Shown here piece by piece: positions 36,026 through 44,243 of a stretch of 64,000 nucleotides of DNA (positions are counted from its first letter, which is position 1; every line of letters starts with the position of its first letter). Position numbers and translations under genes: made by a program. The stretch is taken from the NCBI RefSeq assembly GCF_900461525.1, contig NZ_UGOD01000001.1, positions 1,085,001-1,149,000 of the forward strand. The letters run 5' to 3'. Under the pieces are notes generated by a model. The model worked only from the letters and a program-made list of their open reading frames with translations. It was not told the DNA's origin and ran no database searches. The stretch is from Legionella busanensis. GTDB taxonomy: Bacteria > Pseudomonadota > Gammaproteobacteria > Legionellales > Legionellaceae.

Positions 36026-36865
36026 TTAAAATCTCCCTAAATCAACAATATTGGATTTGCCATCTTTTGCTAAAATCAACAAAGGGGTTAATTTGTTTTT
36101 TATCTGAAGTGACTGGAAATGTAGATCACCATGGTTAAGGGTAATGCGACCATTATTAACTAACTGCTGTGAAAGTTGATGTTGGTTAGCCCATAATTGG
36201 ATAGCTATATCATCGGACTCTAATAGCATGATGTGTAGGTAGGTATTGGGCGTGCTGTTAATAGCATCAACAATACTTAAAATAATGCTTACAACTGGGT
36301 CATCAGGTTTAATAAAGAGATATAACATCTCCCCCGGACTTAATTGGACAGGTTTATGTGCATAAGGAGAGTAAGGAGTTGGATCGAAATCTCCAACAAC
36401 TGAAATATTGGCAAAAAGTTTGTTATAGGCCTTATAAAAAGCATTATTCCAAGCAATATTTTTTGCTACTTTTTGAGCTTCTTGCGCTGCTGCTAATTCT
36501 GCAAAATGATTACGTTCTGTTTCATTACGGGCATTAAGCCCAAGAATATCTAAAGGATTTAATCTTAAACCCTTATAATAAAACTGACTTCTATTTTGCA
36601 TGAGAAAAACATAGCGTTTCTCTTCTTCTATTGTTAATCCCCAAACCTTAGCCTCATGTATCTGTTTAGGATTTAAAACAAGCTCATTGAGATTTTGATC
36701 AGAGGTTATGTCATCTTGATTTGACGTTAAACCAGCCCGAGCTAGCGTTTGATCCTGTGTGGCTAAAGGATTTAAATTTTGAGAGCTGATACCAGGAATA
36801 AGTAGTTCAGCTTGTGCTGCTTGAGCTATTATCCAAAGAAGTGGTAGAAGAATGTTTTTAGTCAT
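36026..36865 (-). CDS. ICE transfer protein, TIGR03759 family
   Basis: 279 residues with a signal peptide (LLPLLWIIAQAAQA). The conserved core includes AKVWGLTIEEEKRYVFLMQ and YKGLRLNPLDILGLNA, then RNHFAELAAAQEAQKVAKN, as in PFL_4693-type ICE proteins. Periplasmic, role not defined. Its start overlaps the coiled-coil gene by 4 bases. A lytic transglycosylase gene that often follows in other ICEs is not seen here. Confidence 0.82.
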   Translation of the reverse strand: MTKNILLPLLWIIAQAAQAELLIPGISSQNLNPLATQDQTLARAGLTSNQDDITSDQNLNELVLNPKQIHEAKVWGLTIEEEKRYVFLMQNRSQFYYKGLRLNPLDILGLNARNETERNHFAELAAAQEAQKVAKNIAWNNAFYKAYNKLFANISVVGDFDPTPYSPYAHKPVQLSPGEMLYLFIKPDDPVVSIILSIVDAINSTPNTYLHIMLLESDDIAIQLWANQHQLSQQLVNNGRITLNHGDLHFQSLQIKNKLTPLLILAKDGKSNIVDLGRF

Positions 36866-37470
36866 GTTGCTCTATCCTCATCAAGGTTTACAACAACACG
36901 CTTTTTATCTTTATTTTCAAACTCAACACATTGTTTACCAAAATCGATATGAGTAACTATCCAGCCTGCTAACGTGTCACCTTTTTCTAAAGGTATCGTT
37001 TTGTAATCGTAAGTTACACTTACAACGCTAACTTGTTGGATACTATCAATGCTTAGAAGCTTAAAAGGTAAAGCTGAGGTAGGAAGATAGTGAACAGGGT
37101 TTTCTTTTTTATCTAAAGAGTTTACAACTTGATGTATATCTTTTAACTGTTGCGCTACCTCATTACGGTTATCAGTTAGTAATTGACTAAGTTGATTTTC
37201 TCCACTTATTTTAAGTTGCTCAATTTTAGTTGTTAGAGCATTAAAATTCTGACTCAGTGGCGTTAAATCAATTGTTTTATGGGGCTGTCTTAATTCTTGA
37301 TGAATACTGCTAAGCTGTGATTGAATATCATTTAAAATGATATTTGTAATGTTAATCTTTTTAGTGATTATTTCGCCTTCATTTTTAATTAAAAGGCTTA
37401 GACAAACTAACAGAACAAGCAGAGCCAGAGAGGCTAAATATTTATTAAAGCATGTTTTAAAGTAATTCAT
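36862..37470 (-). CDS. Membrane-anchored coiled-coil transfer-operon protein
   Basis: 202 residues. One N-terminal membrane helix (LASLALLVLLVCLSLLI), then a coiled-coil-like region of about residues 25-125 rich in Gln/Asn/Ile/Leu, then a small beta domain (LLSIDSIQQVSVVSVTYDYKTI ending near VNLDEDRAT; the run is broken by short loops). It overlaps both pilL and the TIGR03759-type gene by 4 bases. It resembles PilN/PilO-like or scaffold subunits in topology only; no family assigned. Confidence 0.65.
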   Translation of the reverse strand: MNYFKTCFNKYLASLALLVLLVCLSLLIKNEGEIITKKINITNIILNDIQSQLSSIHQELRQPHKTIDLTPLSQNFNALTTKIEQLKISGENQLSQLLTDNRNEVAQQLKDIHQVVNSLDKKENPVHYLPTSALPFKLLSIDSIQQVSVVSVTYDYKTIPLEKGDTLAGWIVTHIDFGKQCVEFENKDKKRVVVNLDEDRAT

Positions 37471-37916
37471 ATTTCACCCTTTGATGGATGTTTCATGGTT
37501 TGCTGATAAGCAGGCTTTAATTTAAAATTAACTTCGCGTTGTATATGATCTTCTGACAAGATAAAAATTTGCGGTCCAACTAATATTTCTAACCCTTCTC
37601 TAACCGATAGCGGGCCTAAATTTCTTTGGATTTGTGGTAATTTTTTACCCATTACCGTTTGTAATATTGCTGGTTGCTTTTCCTTAGGTGCTAGCGTGTA
37701 ACCTGAATATTGCAACCAGTAATTAATTGCTTCGGCAATGGTTTTAATATCCTGAGAAAATCGTATTTGCTGTATCGCTAGCAGAGGATTAACTTGTGCC
37801 GCTAAGGGTTTATTAGCTACAGTTGTGTAACGATTAATTTGAGTAACATTGGCCGTTTGCGCCGTTAAAGCACAAAGGCTGAATGAAATAAGCAAAAACA
37901 CTTTAAACATACACAA
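37467..37916 (-). CDS. pilL: PilL-type lipoprotein/secretin-associated protein (TIGR03748)
   Basis: 149 residues with a signal peptide (VFLLISFSLCALTAQTA). The domain IAEAINYWLQYSGYTLAPKE…LGPLSVREGLEILVGPQIFIL is the N-terminal PilL domain of ICE and IncI-type systems, placed with secretin-like TcpQ folds. It is the first transfer gene behind the lvr cassette. Its GGAG ribosome site lies directly after a CG-rich hairpin, a possible control point for LvrC. Confidence 0.8.
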   Translation of the reverse strand: MCMFKVFLLISFSLCALTAQTANVTQINRYTTVANKPLAAQVNPLLAIQQIRFSQDIKTIAEAINYWLQYSGYTLAPKEKQPAILQTVMGKKLPQIQRNLGPLSVREGLEILVGPQIFILSEDHIQREVNFKLKPAYQQTMKHPSKGEI

Positions 37917-37923
37917 ACTCCAG

Positions 37924-37939
37924 CCGGGCTTATGCCCGG
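37924..37939 (-). promoter_or_regulatory. CCGGGC hairpin next to GGA ribosome site of pilL
   Basis: CCGGGC at 37924-37929 pairs with GCCCGG at 37934-37939 around a four-base loop. On the minus strand it is followed at once by CTGGAG, the ribosome binding site region of pilL, and it comes directly after the lvrC stop. CsrA-type proteins bind GGA near hairpins. There is no T-run, so it is not a classic terminator. Confidence 0.6.
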
Positions 37940-37943
37940 TTAT

Positions 37944-38153
37944 TTAATTTGGTTTGGCTAATGATTCTTGGCTAGCTAATAGTTGTAGACTTTCTCTTTT
38001 TTTAAGAAAGATCTCTTTGCGATCGACATCAATATGCTTAGGAGCCTTAATACCTACAGCGATATTACCTCTGCGGATATACAAAATTTTAATTTCAATT
38101 TGACCCTTATCGATTAAAATTTGCTCACCAATTCGGCGGGTAAGAACAAGCAT
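37944..38153 (-). CDS. lvrC: LvrC, CsrA-family RNA-binding regulator
   Basis: 69 residues. MLVLTRRIGEQILID and EIKILYIRRGNIAVGIKAPKHIDV are near-canonical CsrA, followed by DRKEIFLKKRES and a short extra tail. CsrA homodimers bind GGA motifs in mRNA leaders and block or stabilise translation. Legionella conjugative elements carry such CsrA paralogues as LvrC, which balance transfer and excision. The gene sits between lvrB and pilL in the leftward operon. Strong ribosome site (AAGGAG) before the ATG. Confidence 0.93.
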   Translation of the reverse strand: MLVLTRRIGEQILIDKGQIEIKILYIRRGNIAVGIKAPKHIDVDRKEIFLKKRESLQLLASQESLAKPN

Positions 38154-38167
38154 GAAATTCTCCTTAT

Positions 38168-38506
38168 TTAACCTCTTAAAATGTCTAACATGGCTTTAAT
38201 ATTTAGTTCAGCTGCCTCTAGGAAAGCTTGTTTATCAAATTCTTCAGTTGATTTGCGAAATATATTTGTCTGGGAAATGGCTTTGCAGCACTCAATGAAT
38301 TGGGGCAATGTTGGTGGGAACTGATGACGCTCGCGAAAAATCAGCAATGCTTCTTTAATAGTTCGGGTATCAAAGCGTTGTAGACCGGAAGACCATTCTT
38401 TTTTTGTAGTAATAAGTGCATGTTCACTTTGTAAGCTACTCCACCACATATAACCATAAATAGCGCCTAAGCGGGTAAATAGCGTATCAATACGTTTATC
38501 TTGCAT
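38168..38506 (-). CDS. lvrB: LvrB, Legionella vir-region regulator
   Basis: 112 residues when started at the ATG at 38506, one base after the lvrA stop (TGATATG). A longer frame upstream overlaps lvrA by 200 bases and is probably shadow. The protein contains FTRLGAIYGYMWWSSLQSEH and REHQFPPTLPQFIE-like text (FRERHQFPPTLPQFIECCKA), as in LvrB proteins of Legionella islands. It resembles replication/primosome accessory domains. Lies between lvrA and lvrC, always together in these elements. Confidence 0.85.
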   Translation of the reverse strand: MQDKRIDTLFTRLGAIYGYMWWSSLQSEHALITTKKEWSSGLQRFDTRTIKEALLIFRERHQFPPTLPQFIECCKAISQTNIFRKSTEEFDKQAFLEAAELNIKAMLDILRG

Positions 38507-38507
38507 A

Positions 38508-39392
38508 TCAGTTTTGTCTGAAGGCAACGACATTATCTGAGCTTGATTGTCTTGATTCATCTTCATCGAAGTCGAAGTCGGTCCCAGCACACTCCTGCCA
38601 GAAAAATTCGCTTGAAGATTTTTTTCGAGAATATGTTGTAGTTTTTGCATGATTACGCTCCAAGGTTGTAATAGGTGTAAGTTCATCATTCCAGCATTGC
38701 TGCGCAAGCCAGTTAGCTGGATATTTCCATGGAGGAATCCAGTTTCCAGTTAGTTGTAAGTCGTCACGATTTTTAATCTGCGCATGAAGTGCTTGAAGCA
38801 TTTCGCTCAGAAGATTTTCATTGGGATTAATTCTTTGAAACTCTTCTAGTGCTTTATCTTTGGATTTTTTGTGTGGATAACTTGCCCAAAATTTTTCGAA
38901 TTTTTGTAAGATATATAAATAATTATTATCTTTATGAGGTGTGTCGGCTTTTTGTAATTTACCCATGTCGGCTTTTAAATGCTTTGCAGCTTCTTGCCCA
39001 GTTTCTTCAAGGGCTTTAGCAGCATTTACCATGACGCTTTGGGCTGACGGCTTTGTGACGGCTTTTTTTTGAACAAAATAATCCGACGAGGCTAATAAAC
39101 ATTTTAAAATTAATTTCTCGCTTGTTGATTGCAACTGAATTAAGCCCGCACGTTCAAGGCCAGCAAGGGCACGCCTAACTTGCGCACGAGAGTAAGTGAC
39201 ACTTTTAATGCCTTGGTGAGATTCAACAAAAAGTTGTTCAGCAATAGATTGATGGCTAATGCCGCGCTCAAGTCCAACGATACCTGTCTTTACATTCATA
39301 TAGGGCCTAATGCCTCTTAAGTAAGCCAGCTGCTGTATATGAGGTAGTGTATACAGTGCTGCTAGTTCTTCTCCGTTGATCATGAAGTACAT
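38508..39392 (-). CDS. lvrA: LvrA, Legionella vir-region regulator
   Basis: 294 residues. The first 110 residues form a winged-helix-like domain with LERGISHQSIAEQLF and SRAQVRRALAGLERAGLIQL, a DNA-binding replication-initiator-like fold. The C-terminal half has FEKFWASYPHKKSKDKALEEF, found in many phage and island replication-associated proteins, and an acidic, serine-rich end. It heads the lvrA-lvrB-lvrC-transfer operon. It is divergent from the S24 repressor, with a palindromic operator candidate between them. Confidence 0.88.
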   Translation of the reverse strand: MYFMINGEELAALYTLPHIQQLAYLRGIRPYMNVKTGIVGLERGISHQSIAEQLFVESHQGIKSVTYSRAQVRRALAGLERAGLIQLQSTSEKLILKCLLASSDYFVQKKAVTKPSAQSVMVNAAKALEETGQEAAKHLKADMGKLQKADTPHKDNNYLYILQKFEKFWASYPHKKSKDKALEEFQRINPNENLLSEMLQALHAQIKNRDDLQLTGNWIPPWKYPANWLAQQCWNDELTPITTLERNHAKTTTYSRKKSSSEFFWQECAGTDFDFDEDESRQSSSDNVVAFRQN

Positions 39393-39481
39393 TGAATCCT
39401 CTTCAATTTTGTAGTCTAATTACACATCATTTCGGGTAGAAAATTGATGGAAAATAGTCGAAATAGCTCCAAACGTATATT

Positions 39482-39500
39482 AATGCTCGATTCGAGTATT
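39482..39500. promoter_or_regulatory. Operator-like palindrome between lvrA and repressor
   Basis: AATGCTCGATTCGAGTATT, a near-perfect palindrome around CTCGA-T-TCGAG. The same core and right arm recur at 59118-59134 overlapping the promoter of the AlpA-like gene. It lies between the divergent lvrA and S24-repressor genes, the expected operator position. Confidence 0.7.
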
Positions 39501-39522
39501 AAAAATTAAACATTAACACATA

Positions 39523-39550
39523 TTGAGAAGTAGTCAATATCTGTTATGAT
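39523..39550 (+). promoter_or_regulatory. Predicted promoter of the S24 repressor
   Basis: TTGAGA at 39523-39528 and TATGAT at 39545-39550 with 16 bases between, about 31 bases before the ATG. This is a good sigma-70 type match; no data on use. Confidence 0.5.
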
Positions 39551-39581
39551 ATTTTTGAACGGTATGGATCGTGAGTAACTT

Positions 39582-40262
39582 ATGAGCATTAAAGAGAAAA
39601 TAGGAAAGCGTATTAAGGATGAGCGCATCGCAAAAGGGTTAACTAGAAAAGCATTGGCGGGATTAACCGATGATTTAAATGTGTCGCGCATTAATAATTA
39701 TGAACGCGGCGAAAGAACGCCAGGTCCACTGGAAATAAAGCAGCTTGCTAGAGCACTAGAAGTCTCACCCGCGTTTTTAATGTGTTTATCTGATGACAAG
39801 CAAGGCGCTTTGAAAAAATCACCTGGACTAGGTGCTTTAATTCCTATATTAACCTATCAACAAGCCTGTAACCCCATCCACACTATTGATCAAATTAAAG
39901 AACCTAGCTATTCAGAAAAGTTAGATTTAATTCCTATTGCGCCTAAATTAAGTGAGCGAGTTAGTGAATATGCTTTTGCCTTAGAGGTACAAGATTCAAG
40001 TATGACTCCAGAATTTAGAGTAGGGGACATTCTTATTGTTGATCCACAATTGTTACCAAAGCCTGGTGATTTTATTGTTGCCAAGCTCAATGAAGATAAA
40101 GAAATTTTAATTCGTAAATATAAGCAGCTTTCTGCTGTAAAAATGAATCCAGAGTTTGAACTAATTGCACTTAATGAGGATTGGGCAAAAATATCTGTTA
40201 ATTCGGATATCACTATTAAAATTATAGGAACAGTAGTTAGCTTAAATAGGATAATTATCTGA
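39582..40262 (+). CDS. S24-family (LexA/CI-like) repressor of the element
   Basis: 226 residues. An N-terminal helix-turn-helix (IKDERIAKGLTRKALAGLTD, then SRINNYERGERTPG) is followed by a LexA/CI-type peptidase domain with DSSMTPEFRVGDILIVDP (Ser140 as nucleophile) and GDFIVAKLNEDKEILIRKY. In LexA the partner Lys falls where this protein has Arg178 next to Lys179, so autocleavage may be altered. It is divergent from lvrA with an operator-like palindrome between them, and the same palindrome occurs at the AlpA promoter near 59.1 kb. It probably keeps transfer genes off until DNA damage or another signal. Confidence 0.88.
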   Translation: MSIKEKIGKRIKDERIAKGLTRKALAGLTDDLNVSRINNYERGERTPGPLEIKQLARALEVSPAFLMCLSDDKQGALKKSPGLGALIPILTYQQACNPIHTIDQIKEPSYSEKLDLIPIAPKLSERVSEYAFALEVQDSSMTPEFRVGDILIVDPQLLPKPGDFIVAKLNEDKEILIRKYKQLSAVKMNPEFELIALNEDWAKISVNSDITIKIIGTVVSLNRIII

Positions 40263-40340
40263 AAGTAGTTATCAATTAGCTCATTAACGTTAATTCTTAT
40301 TTTAATAAAATTATAAAGAAGAGATTGATTGAGAAATCAA

Positions 40341-41369
40341 ATGACAATTATTCTAGAAACGAAAAGATTAGTTCTAAAAACAATGACAGCCAAAGATTTA
40401 GCTTGCTTATTTAATCTACGCTCTAATCCTAGAGTAATGAAATTTATTGGTAATGGTAAAGTACAAAAAAAAGAGCAAGTCAAAGAATTTATAAAGCTTG
40501 CTCCAAATTATTTTAAAGAATATGGTTTAGGATTTTTTAACGCGTTTAAGAAAGAGAATGGCAGTTTTATCGGTCAGGCAGGATTGTTTCATTTAGGCTT
40601 TGATGTTAATCAACCTGAAATAGAACTTGCTTATCGTTTGCTTCCAGAGTATTGGCATCAGGGTTATGCAACTGAGTTAGCGACAGCTTTAATTAAATGG
40701 GGCTTTAACGAAAAAAAGCTTAAGCGAATTATTGCTATGGTTCATCCTGAAAATGAGCGTTCCCGGCGAGTCTTAGAAAAATCAGGTATGAGCTATTTAG
40801 GGATGATAAACTTTCGTGAGGAGCGAAATCCCTGTTATGAAATTAAAAAAACTATTATCTTTTCTGATCGAATAAAATTACAACCTGCTTCTATAGATGA
40901 TTATCCTATCATTCAAAATATGACTTCTTATTATGCCTATGATGTTAGTGAGTATATGCAGTGGCCTATGGAAGAGACTGGTGTTTGTGATATTGGCCTA
41001 AATTATTTACGTTATTTTAATAAGGAGAATACTTATCCTTTTTTGATTCGTTATGATGGGGAGCTAGCGGGTTTTGCTATTATCGATAAAGAAGTAAGCG
41101 ATAGCAATAATGACTACAATATGGCGCAATTTTTTATTATTAGAAAATTTAAAGGATGCGGATTAGGTAGGCAAATTGCTTTTCAGTGTTTTAATCAATT
41201 CCCAGGGCGTTGGGAGGTTTTTGTGATGCCGGGTAACGAAGGCGCTTATCGCTTTTGGCGCAAAATTGTGAGTGAATATACTAATCATAATTTTCATGAA
41301 GTAAGTCGTGAGGTTAATCAATATCCCCGAAACATTTTTATTTTTAAAAGCAGCAAGTTGAAAAAATAA
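40341..41369 (+). CDS. Double GNAT acetyltransferase
   Basis: 342 residues from the ATG at 40341 (TTG at 40329 is an alternative). Residues 1-170 form a RimJ/RimL-like GNAT domain (ILETKRLVLKTM, RSNPRVMKFIG, PEYWHQGYATELATALIKWGF with the acetyl-CoA loop Q-G-Y-A-T, then HPENERSRRVLEKSGM). Residues 180-342 form a second GNAT domain with FKGCGLGRQIAFQCF and PGNEGAYRFWRKIV. Such tandem proteins transfer acetyl groups to amino groups of proteins, peptides or antibiotics; the substrate is unknown. It is 79 bases after the repressor, same strand. Confidence 0.82.
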   Translation: MTIILETKRLVLKTMTAKDLACLFNLRSNPRVMKFIGNGKVQKKEQVKEFIKLAPNYFKEYGLGFFNAFKKENGSFIGQAGLFHLGFDVNQPEIELAYRLLPEYWHQGYATELATALIKWGFNEKKLKRIIAMVHPENERSRRVLEKSGMSYLGMINFREERNPCYEIKKTIIFSDRIKLQPASIDDYPIIQNMTSYYAYDVSEYMQWPMEETGVCDIGLNYLRYFNKENTYPFLIRYDGELAGFAIIDKEVSDSNNDYNMAQFFIIRKFKGCGLGRQIAFQCFNQFPGRWEVFVMPGNEGAYRFWRKIVSEYTNHNFHEVSREVNQYPRNIFIFKSSKLKK

Positions 41370-41451
41370 AGACCAATTAGTTTAGATCTATCTTATTTCT
41401 AAAATTTAATACCAGTGGATTTAAAACATTCAAGCAAATAACCCAAGGTTA

Positions 41452-41474
41452 GAGCTTCTTTTGAAAAGAAGCTC
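41452..41474. terminator. Hairpin between convergent genes
   Basis: GAGCTTCTTTT (41452-41462) pairs with AAAAGAAGCTC (41464-41474). It lies between the 3' ends of the double-GNAT gene and the leftward repeat-protein gene and may end transcription from both sides. No long T-run follows. Confidence 0.5.
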
Positions 41475-41511
41475 ATGCAAAAACAAAATTAAATTCCAAT
41501 TTGTATTTCAA

Positions 41512-43173
41512 TTAAAGGGTAAATGAGCTTTGATTCCTTGCTTTTTCTACCTGAGCATTTTCAATTATTTCGCTTAGCTTTCTTTGAACATCTTTAGCAG
41601 GTTGTAAATCACTTAACAAGAATTTCTCTTGCGTTAAAGGATTAGCTCTGTAACCTTCTTTATCTACCTTCAAGTTAGTCAAGGTATCTAAATCAAATAA
41701 ATCACCATCTAATCTAACGGGCTTGTTAACAATTTTATGAGTATATGAATCTTTAAATTGTTCTAATTGTTTTTCATCAACATTAAGCTCTGCTAATAAA
41801 GATGTATTTGACTCTTGCTTATTAATTAGTTGAAGAAAAGCTTTTAATGAAGAGCTAAATTCATTATTGACTAAAACAGCTGGTAAAAACTCGAGTTCTA
41901 AATTTACACCACGCTTAATCCGAGATACATATTCATATTGGGAATTCGCCATAGTAATGAATGCATCATTACCTAATTTCTTTAAATAAGAAAGGGGGTC
42001 ATTCTTACCTTGTTTATATAAAGCCGACATGATTTCTTTAGCAGCATAAGTATTGTTGAGGTATAAATGACGAGTAGTAGGATCCAAATCGAAAAAAGTT
42101 TGTAATGGGTTTGAATAATTTATTTTCTGAAAGAAATTAATAAGTTCAAATGAATTATAGTGATTATCTAATACAAGTTGACGGTTCTGTGGCTCTATAG
42201 AAAAGAAAGTTAAAAATGGATCGCGATGCCCTAGCTTTAATAAAGACTTCATTACTTCAAAGCAATTATAATGATTGTTCACAAGCACATTATTCTGCTC
42301 AGGAGTAAGCGCTAAAAACTTATTAAATGCATTTTGATACCCTAGTTTCGCAAAGCCTTTTATAACCTCAAAGCAATTATAATGATTGTTCACAAACACA
42401 TTATTCTGCTCAGGGGTAAGCTCTATAAACTTATTAAATGCATTTTGATATCCCAATTTCGCAAATCCTTTTATTACCTCTAACGAATTATAATGATTAT
42501 TAAGGAGATTTGTTAATTTTGATGCTTCTATTGAAAGTAGTAATGTTAGGGCATCTTGATAACCAATTTTTATTAATCCTTTTAAACATTCACCTGCATT
42601 ATAAGCATTTTCTAATAAAATATTTAAATAAGTGGGCTCTATATTCTTTAAAGTAGTAAGTGGTGATTTATATCCTAATTGATTAAAAATTTTTACTAAT
42701 TCTTTAATATTACTTGCTTTTTTTACAAGCGTTACCAATTGGTCTTCTTCCCAATTTTGCAAGTCTTGTAAAGCATCTGTATGGCCATACTGCTTACAAG
42801 AAGATATTAGTTTAGCAAAATCAGAAGCATTGTTTATGATAGCTAATTTTACTTTTTCTGAATTAAATCTATCTAAAGAGATATCGTTTTTCACTAAGAT
42901 TGCACGAGCATAAGTGCGGTATAAGTCAGAGTCTTTAGCTTTTTCAGAACAAATACTCCAGAAAGTCTCCCGTGTTGATTGTGGCATATTAACTACTGCA
43001 TTAGGGTCATCTAAAGAATAGCGGTGTCCATCGATTTCTAATAGATTAGTAGAGTGAGTTTGGTTAAATGTTATAGACGAACCATTAGAGAAAACCACAC
43101 TTGTTTGTCTAGAACTATTAAAAAATCTTGTATCACTTAATAGTTTTAATATATCAGCTGTATTACTAGCCAT
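41512..43173 (-). CDS. Protein with eight 37-residue helical repeats
   Basis: 553 residues from the ATG at 43173 (GGAG nine bases upstream; an in-frame TTG at 43188 overlaps that site). From about residue 105 to 405 there are eight consecutive units of exactly 37 residues. The consensus is roughly N-N-H-Y-N-x-x-E-V-I-K-x-F-x-K-L-G-Y-x-N-A, then a hydrophobic turn and I-E-x-P-E-Q. Units 4 and 5 are nearly identical also in DNA, a recent duplication. The N-terminal 100 residues and the charged C-terminus are separate. No signal peptide or membrane helix. It is an alpha-solenoid, probably binding protein or nucleic acid. Repeat proteins of this kind in Legionella are often secreted effectors, which cannot be shown here. 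Confidence 0.7.
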   Translation of the reverse strand: MASNTADILKLLSDTRFFNSSRQTSVVFSNGSSITFNQTHSTNLLEIDGHRYSLDDPNAVVNMPQSTRETFWSICSEKAKDSDLYRTYARAILVKNDISLDRFNSEKVKLAIINNASDFAKLISSCKQYGHTDALQDLQNWEEDQLVTLVKKASNIKELVKIFNQLGYKSPLTTLKNIEPTYLNILLENAYNAGECLKGLIKIGYQDALTLLLSIEASKLTNLLNNHYNSLEVIKGFAKLGYQNAFNKFIELTPEQNNVFVNNHYNCFEVIKGFAKLGYQNAFNKFLALTPEQNNVLVNNHYNCFEVMKSLLKLGHRDPFLTFFSIEPQNRQLVLDNHYNSFELINFFQKINYSNPLQTFFDLDPTTRHLYLNNTYAAKEIMSALYKQGKNDPLSYLKKLGNDAFITMANSQYEYVSRIKRGVNLELEFLPAVLVNNEFSSSLKAFLQLINKQESNTSLLAELNVDEKQLEQFKDSYTHKIVNKPVRLDGDLFDLDTLTNLKVDKEGYRANPLTQEKFLLSDLQPAKDVQRKLSEIIENAQVEKARNQSSFTL

Positions 43174-43325
43174 AACCAACTTCTCCAATTTGTTAATTTT
43201 TAATTATTCAGGCTGCGGATTTTATCTTAATTCTTTTCCAATAGAATAGAGGAATCATTTGATTTAAATTTAATATTTAAAAGTAATAGTTAATTCATGA
43301 ATAAATTGGTCAACATCTACGGGAC

Positions 43326-43763
43326 TTATGATTTTGATTTGAGACAATCTAAATGATTAATAATAGAATGAATAGCGTCTTTGTTAAAATCTGGACAGAA
43401 ACGAGGGTAAGTCCTGCCTAATCCATAAGACCATTTTTCTAGAAGGTCGTGGTTATACACTAACATATCATCCATGATATATCCCTCATCATAATTTGCC
43501 TCTGTATGAATGCCAATACCTCCATCATACAGTTCACCTGTTGGCAAACGTATCGCAATATGCCAGCACTCTTCTTTTGACGCTACCATCACAAACACAA
43601 TATGTACTTTTTCTTTAAATCGACTATTCCAAGCATCAAAAAATAATTTGGCAAAAACGCCACAGGGGCCATAGTTGATTCGCGGTGTCCCTTCATGAAA
43701 GCCTAGAAGCTGATTAACATCATTTTTCAAATCATTAAGTATTTTAGTTTGCTCTGCATCCAT
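43326..43763 (-). CDS. Small Cys-His-Asp hydrolase-like protein
   Basis: 145 residues. Cys34 in YGPCGVFAKLFFDAW begins a helix, His68 in ECWHIAIRL sits at the start of a strand, and Asp80 in GELYDGGIGIH follows. This Cys...His...Asp order and context is that of papain-fold and transglutaminase-like enzymes (NlpC/P60, arylamine acetyltransferase and relatives). Substrate could be an amide or thioester. No signal peptide. Isolated gene, 138 bases after the repeat protein gene, same direction. Confidence 0.5.
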   Translation of the reverse strand: MDAEQTKILNDLKNDVNQLLGFHEGTPRINYGPCGVFAKLFFDAWNSRFKEKVHIVFVMVASKEECWHIAIRLPTGELYDGGIGIHTEANYDEGYIMDDMLVYNHDLLEKWSYGLGRTYPRFCPDFNKDAIHSIINHLDCLKSKS

Positions 43764-43806
43764 GGGTATGTTTACCTTATTTAAGCGGTTTTCTAGCTAA
43801 AATAAC

Positions 43807-43829
43807 CTGACTCATTTAAAAGGAGTCAG
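43807..43829 (-). terminator. Hairpin after the cupin gene
   Basis: CTGACTC (43807-43813) and GAGTCAG (43823-43829) form a seven-pair stem. On the minus strand it is followed by GTTATTTTAG, a short T-run. It lies 13 bases beyond the cupin stop. Confidence 0.55.
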
Positions 43830-43841
43830 AATTTATAGTTA

Positions 43842-44231
43842 TTATTGCTTTACTGTAGGTTCCCAGGCGCCATGAGAAATATAATTAACTTCATCACTGC
43901 CTGGCCAGGGTGGCATGGTGACACAAATAAAGACCAGATCATCTTCGTCACTTCGATATTGAAAACTTGTTCCTAACGGAATATCGATACTCATTCCTGC
44001 TGACAAAGGTGTAATTATCTCTTCATCGCTATTCTTGCGCCAAATTGCGCCTTTTCCAGAAAGAATATGCCAAAATTCAGAAACAGTTTTATGGCAGACC
44101 ACTTTTGAAATAGTTCCAGCTTTTAAAGTACAATGCGCCATGCCGCCTAGATGATTATTCATCAATAAACGTACTTCTGCACCGGCGGGCGAGGTGTGCT
44201 GATAGTCTTGTGGTATAGCTTGTGTCTTCAT
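43842..44231 (-). CDS. Cupin-domain protein
   Basis: 129 residues. A single small beta-barrel cupin: MAHCTLKAGTISKVVCHKTVSEFW (split by strands) with an E and H in the metal-binding positions, HILSGKGAIWRK, then TPLSAGMSIDIPLGTSFQYRS and a C-terminal FICVTMPPWPGSDEV. Cupins of this length act as sugar epimerase-, dioxygenase- or sensor-like proteins; the substrate is not evident. It follows the methyltransferase gene by 12 bases and is likely co-transcribed with it. Confidence 0.8.
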   Translation of the reverse strand: MKTQAIPQDYQHTSPAGAEVRLLMNNHLGGMAHCTLKAGTISKVVCHKTVSEFWHILSGKGAIWRKNSDEEIITPLSAGMSIDIPLGTSFQYRSDEDDLVFICVTMPPWPGSDEVNYISHGAWEPTVKQ

Positions 44232-44243
44232 TCATAACCTCGA

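Noticed and set aside
38507-38707. Longer lvrB start overlapping lvrA by 200 bases
   Set aside because: No ribosome site; the ATG one base after the lvrA stop gives the expected protein.
42290-42470. Near-identical repeats about 111 bases apart, looking like an array
   Set aside because: They are in frame and encode 37-residue protein repeats; no CRISPR spacing or spacers.
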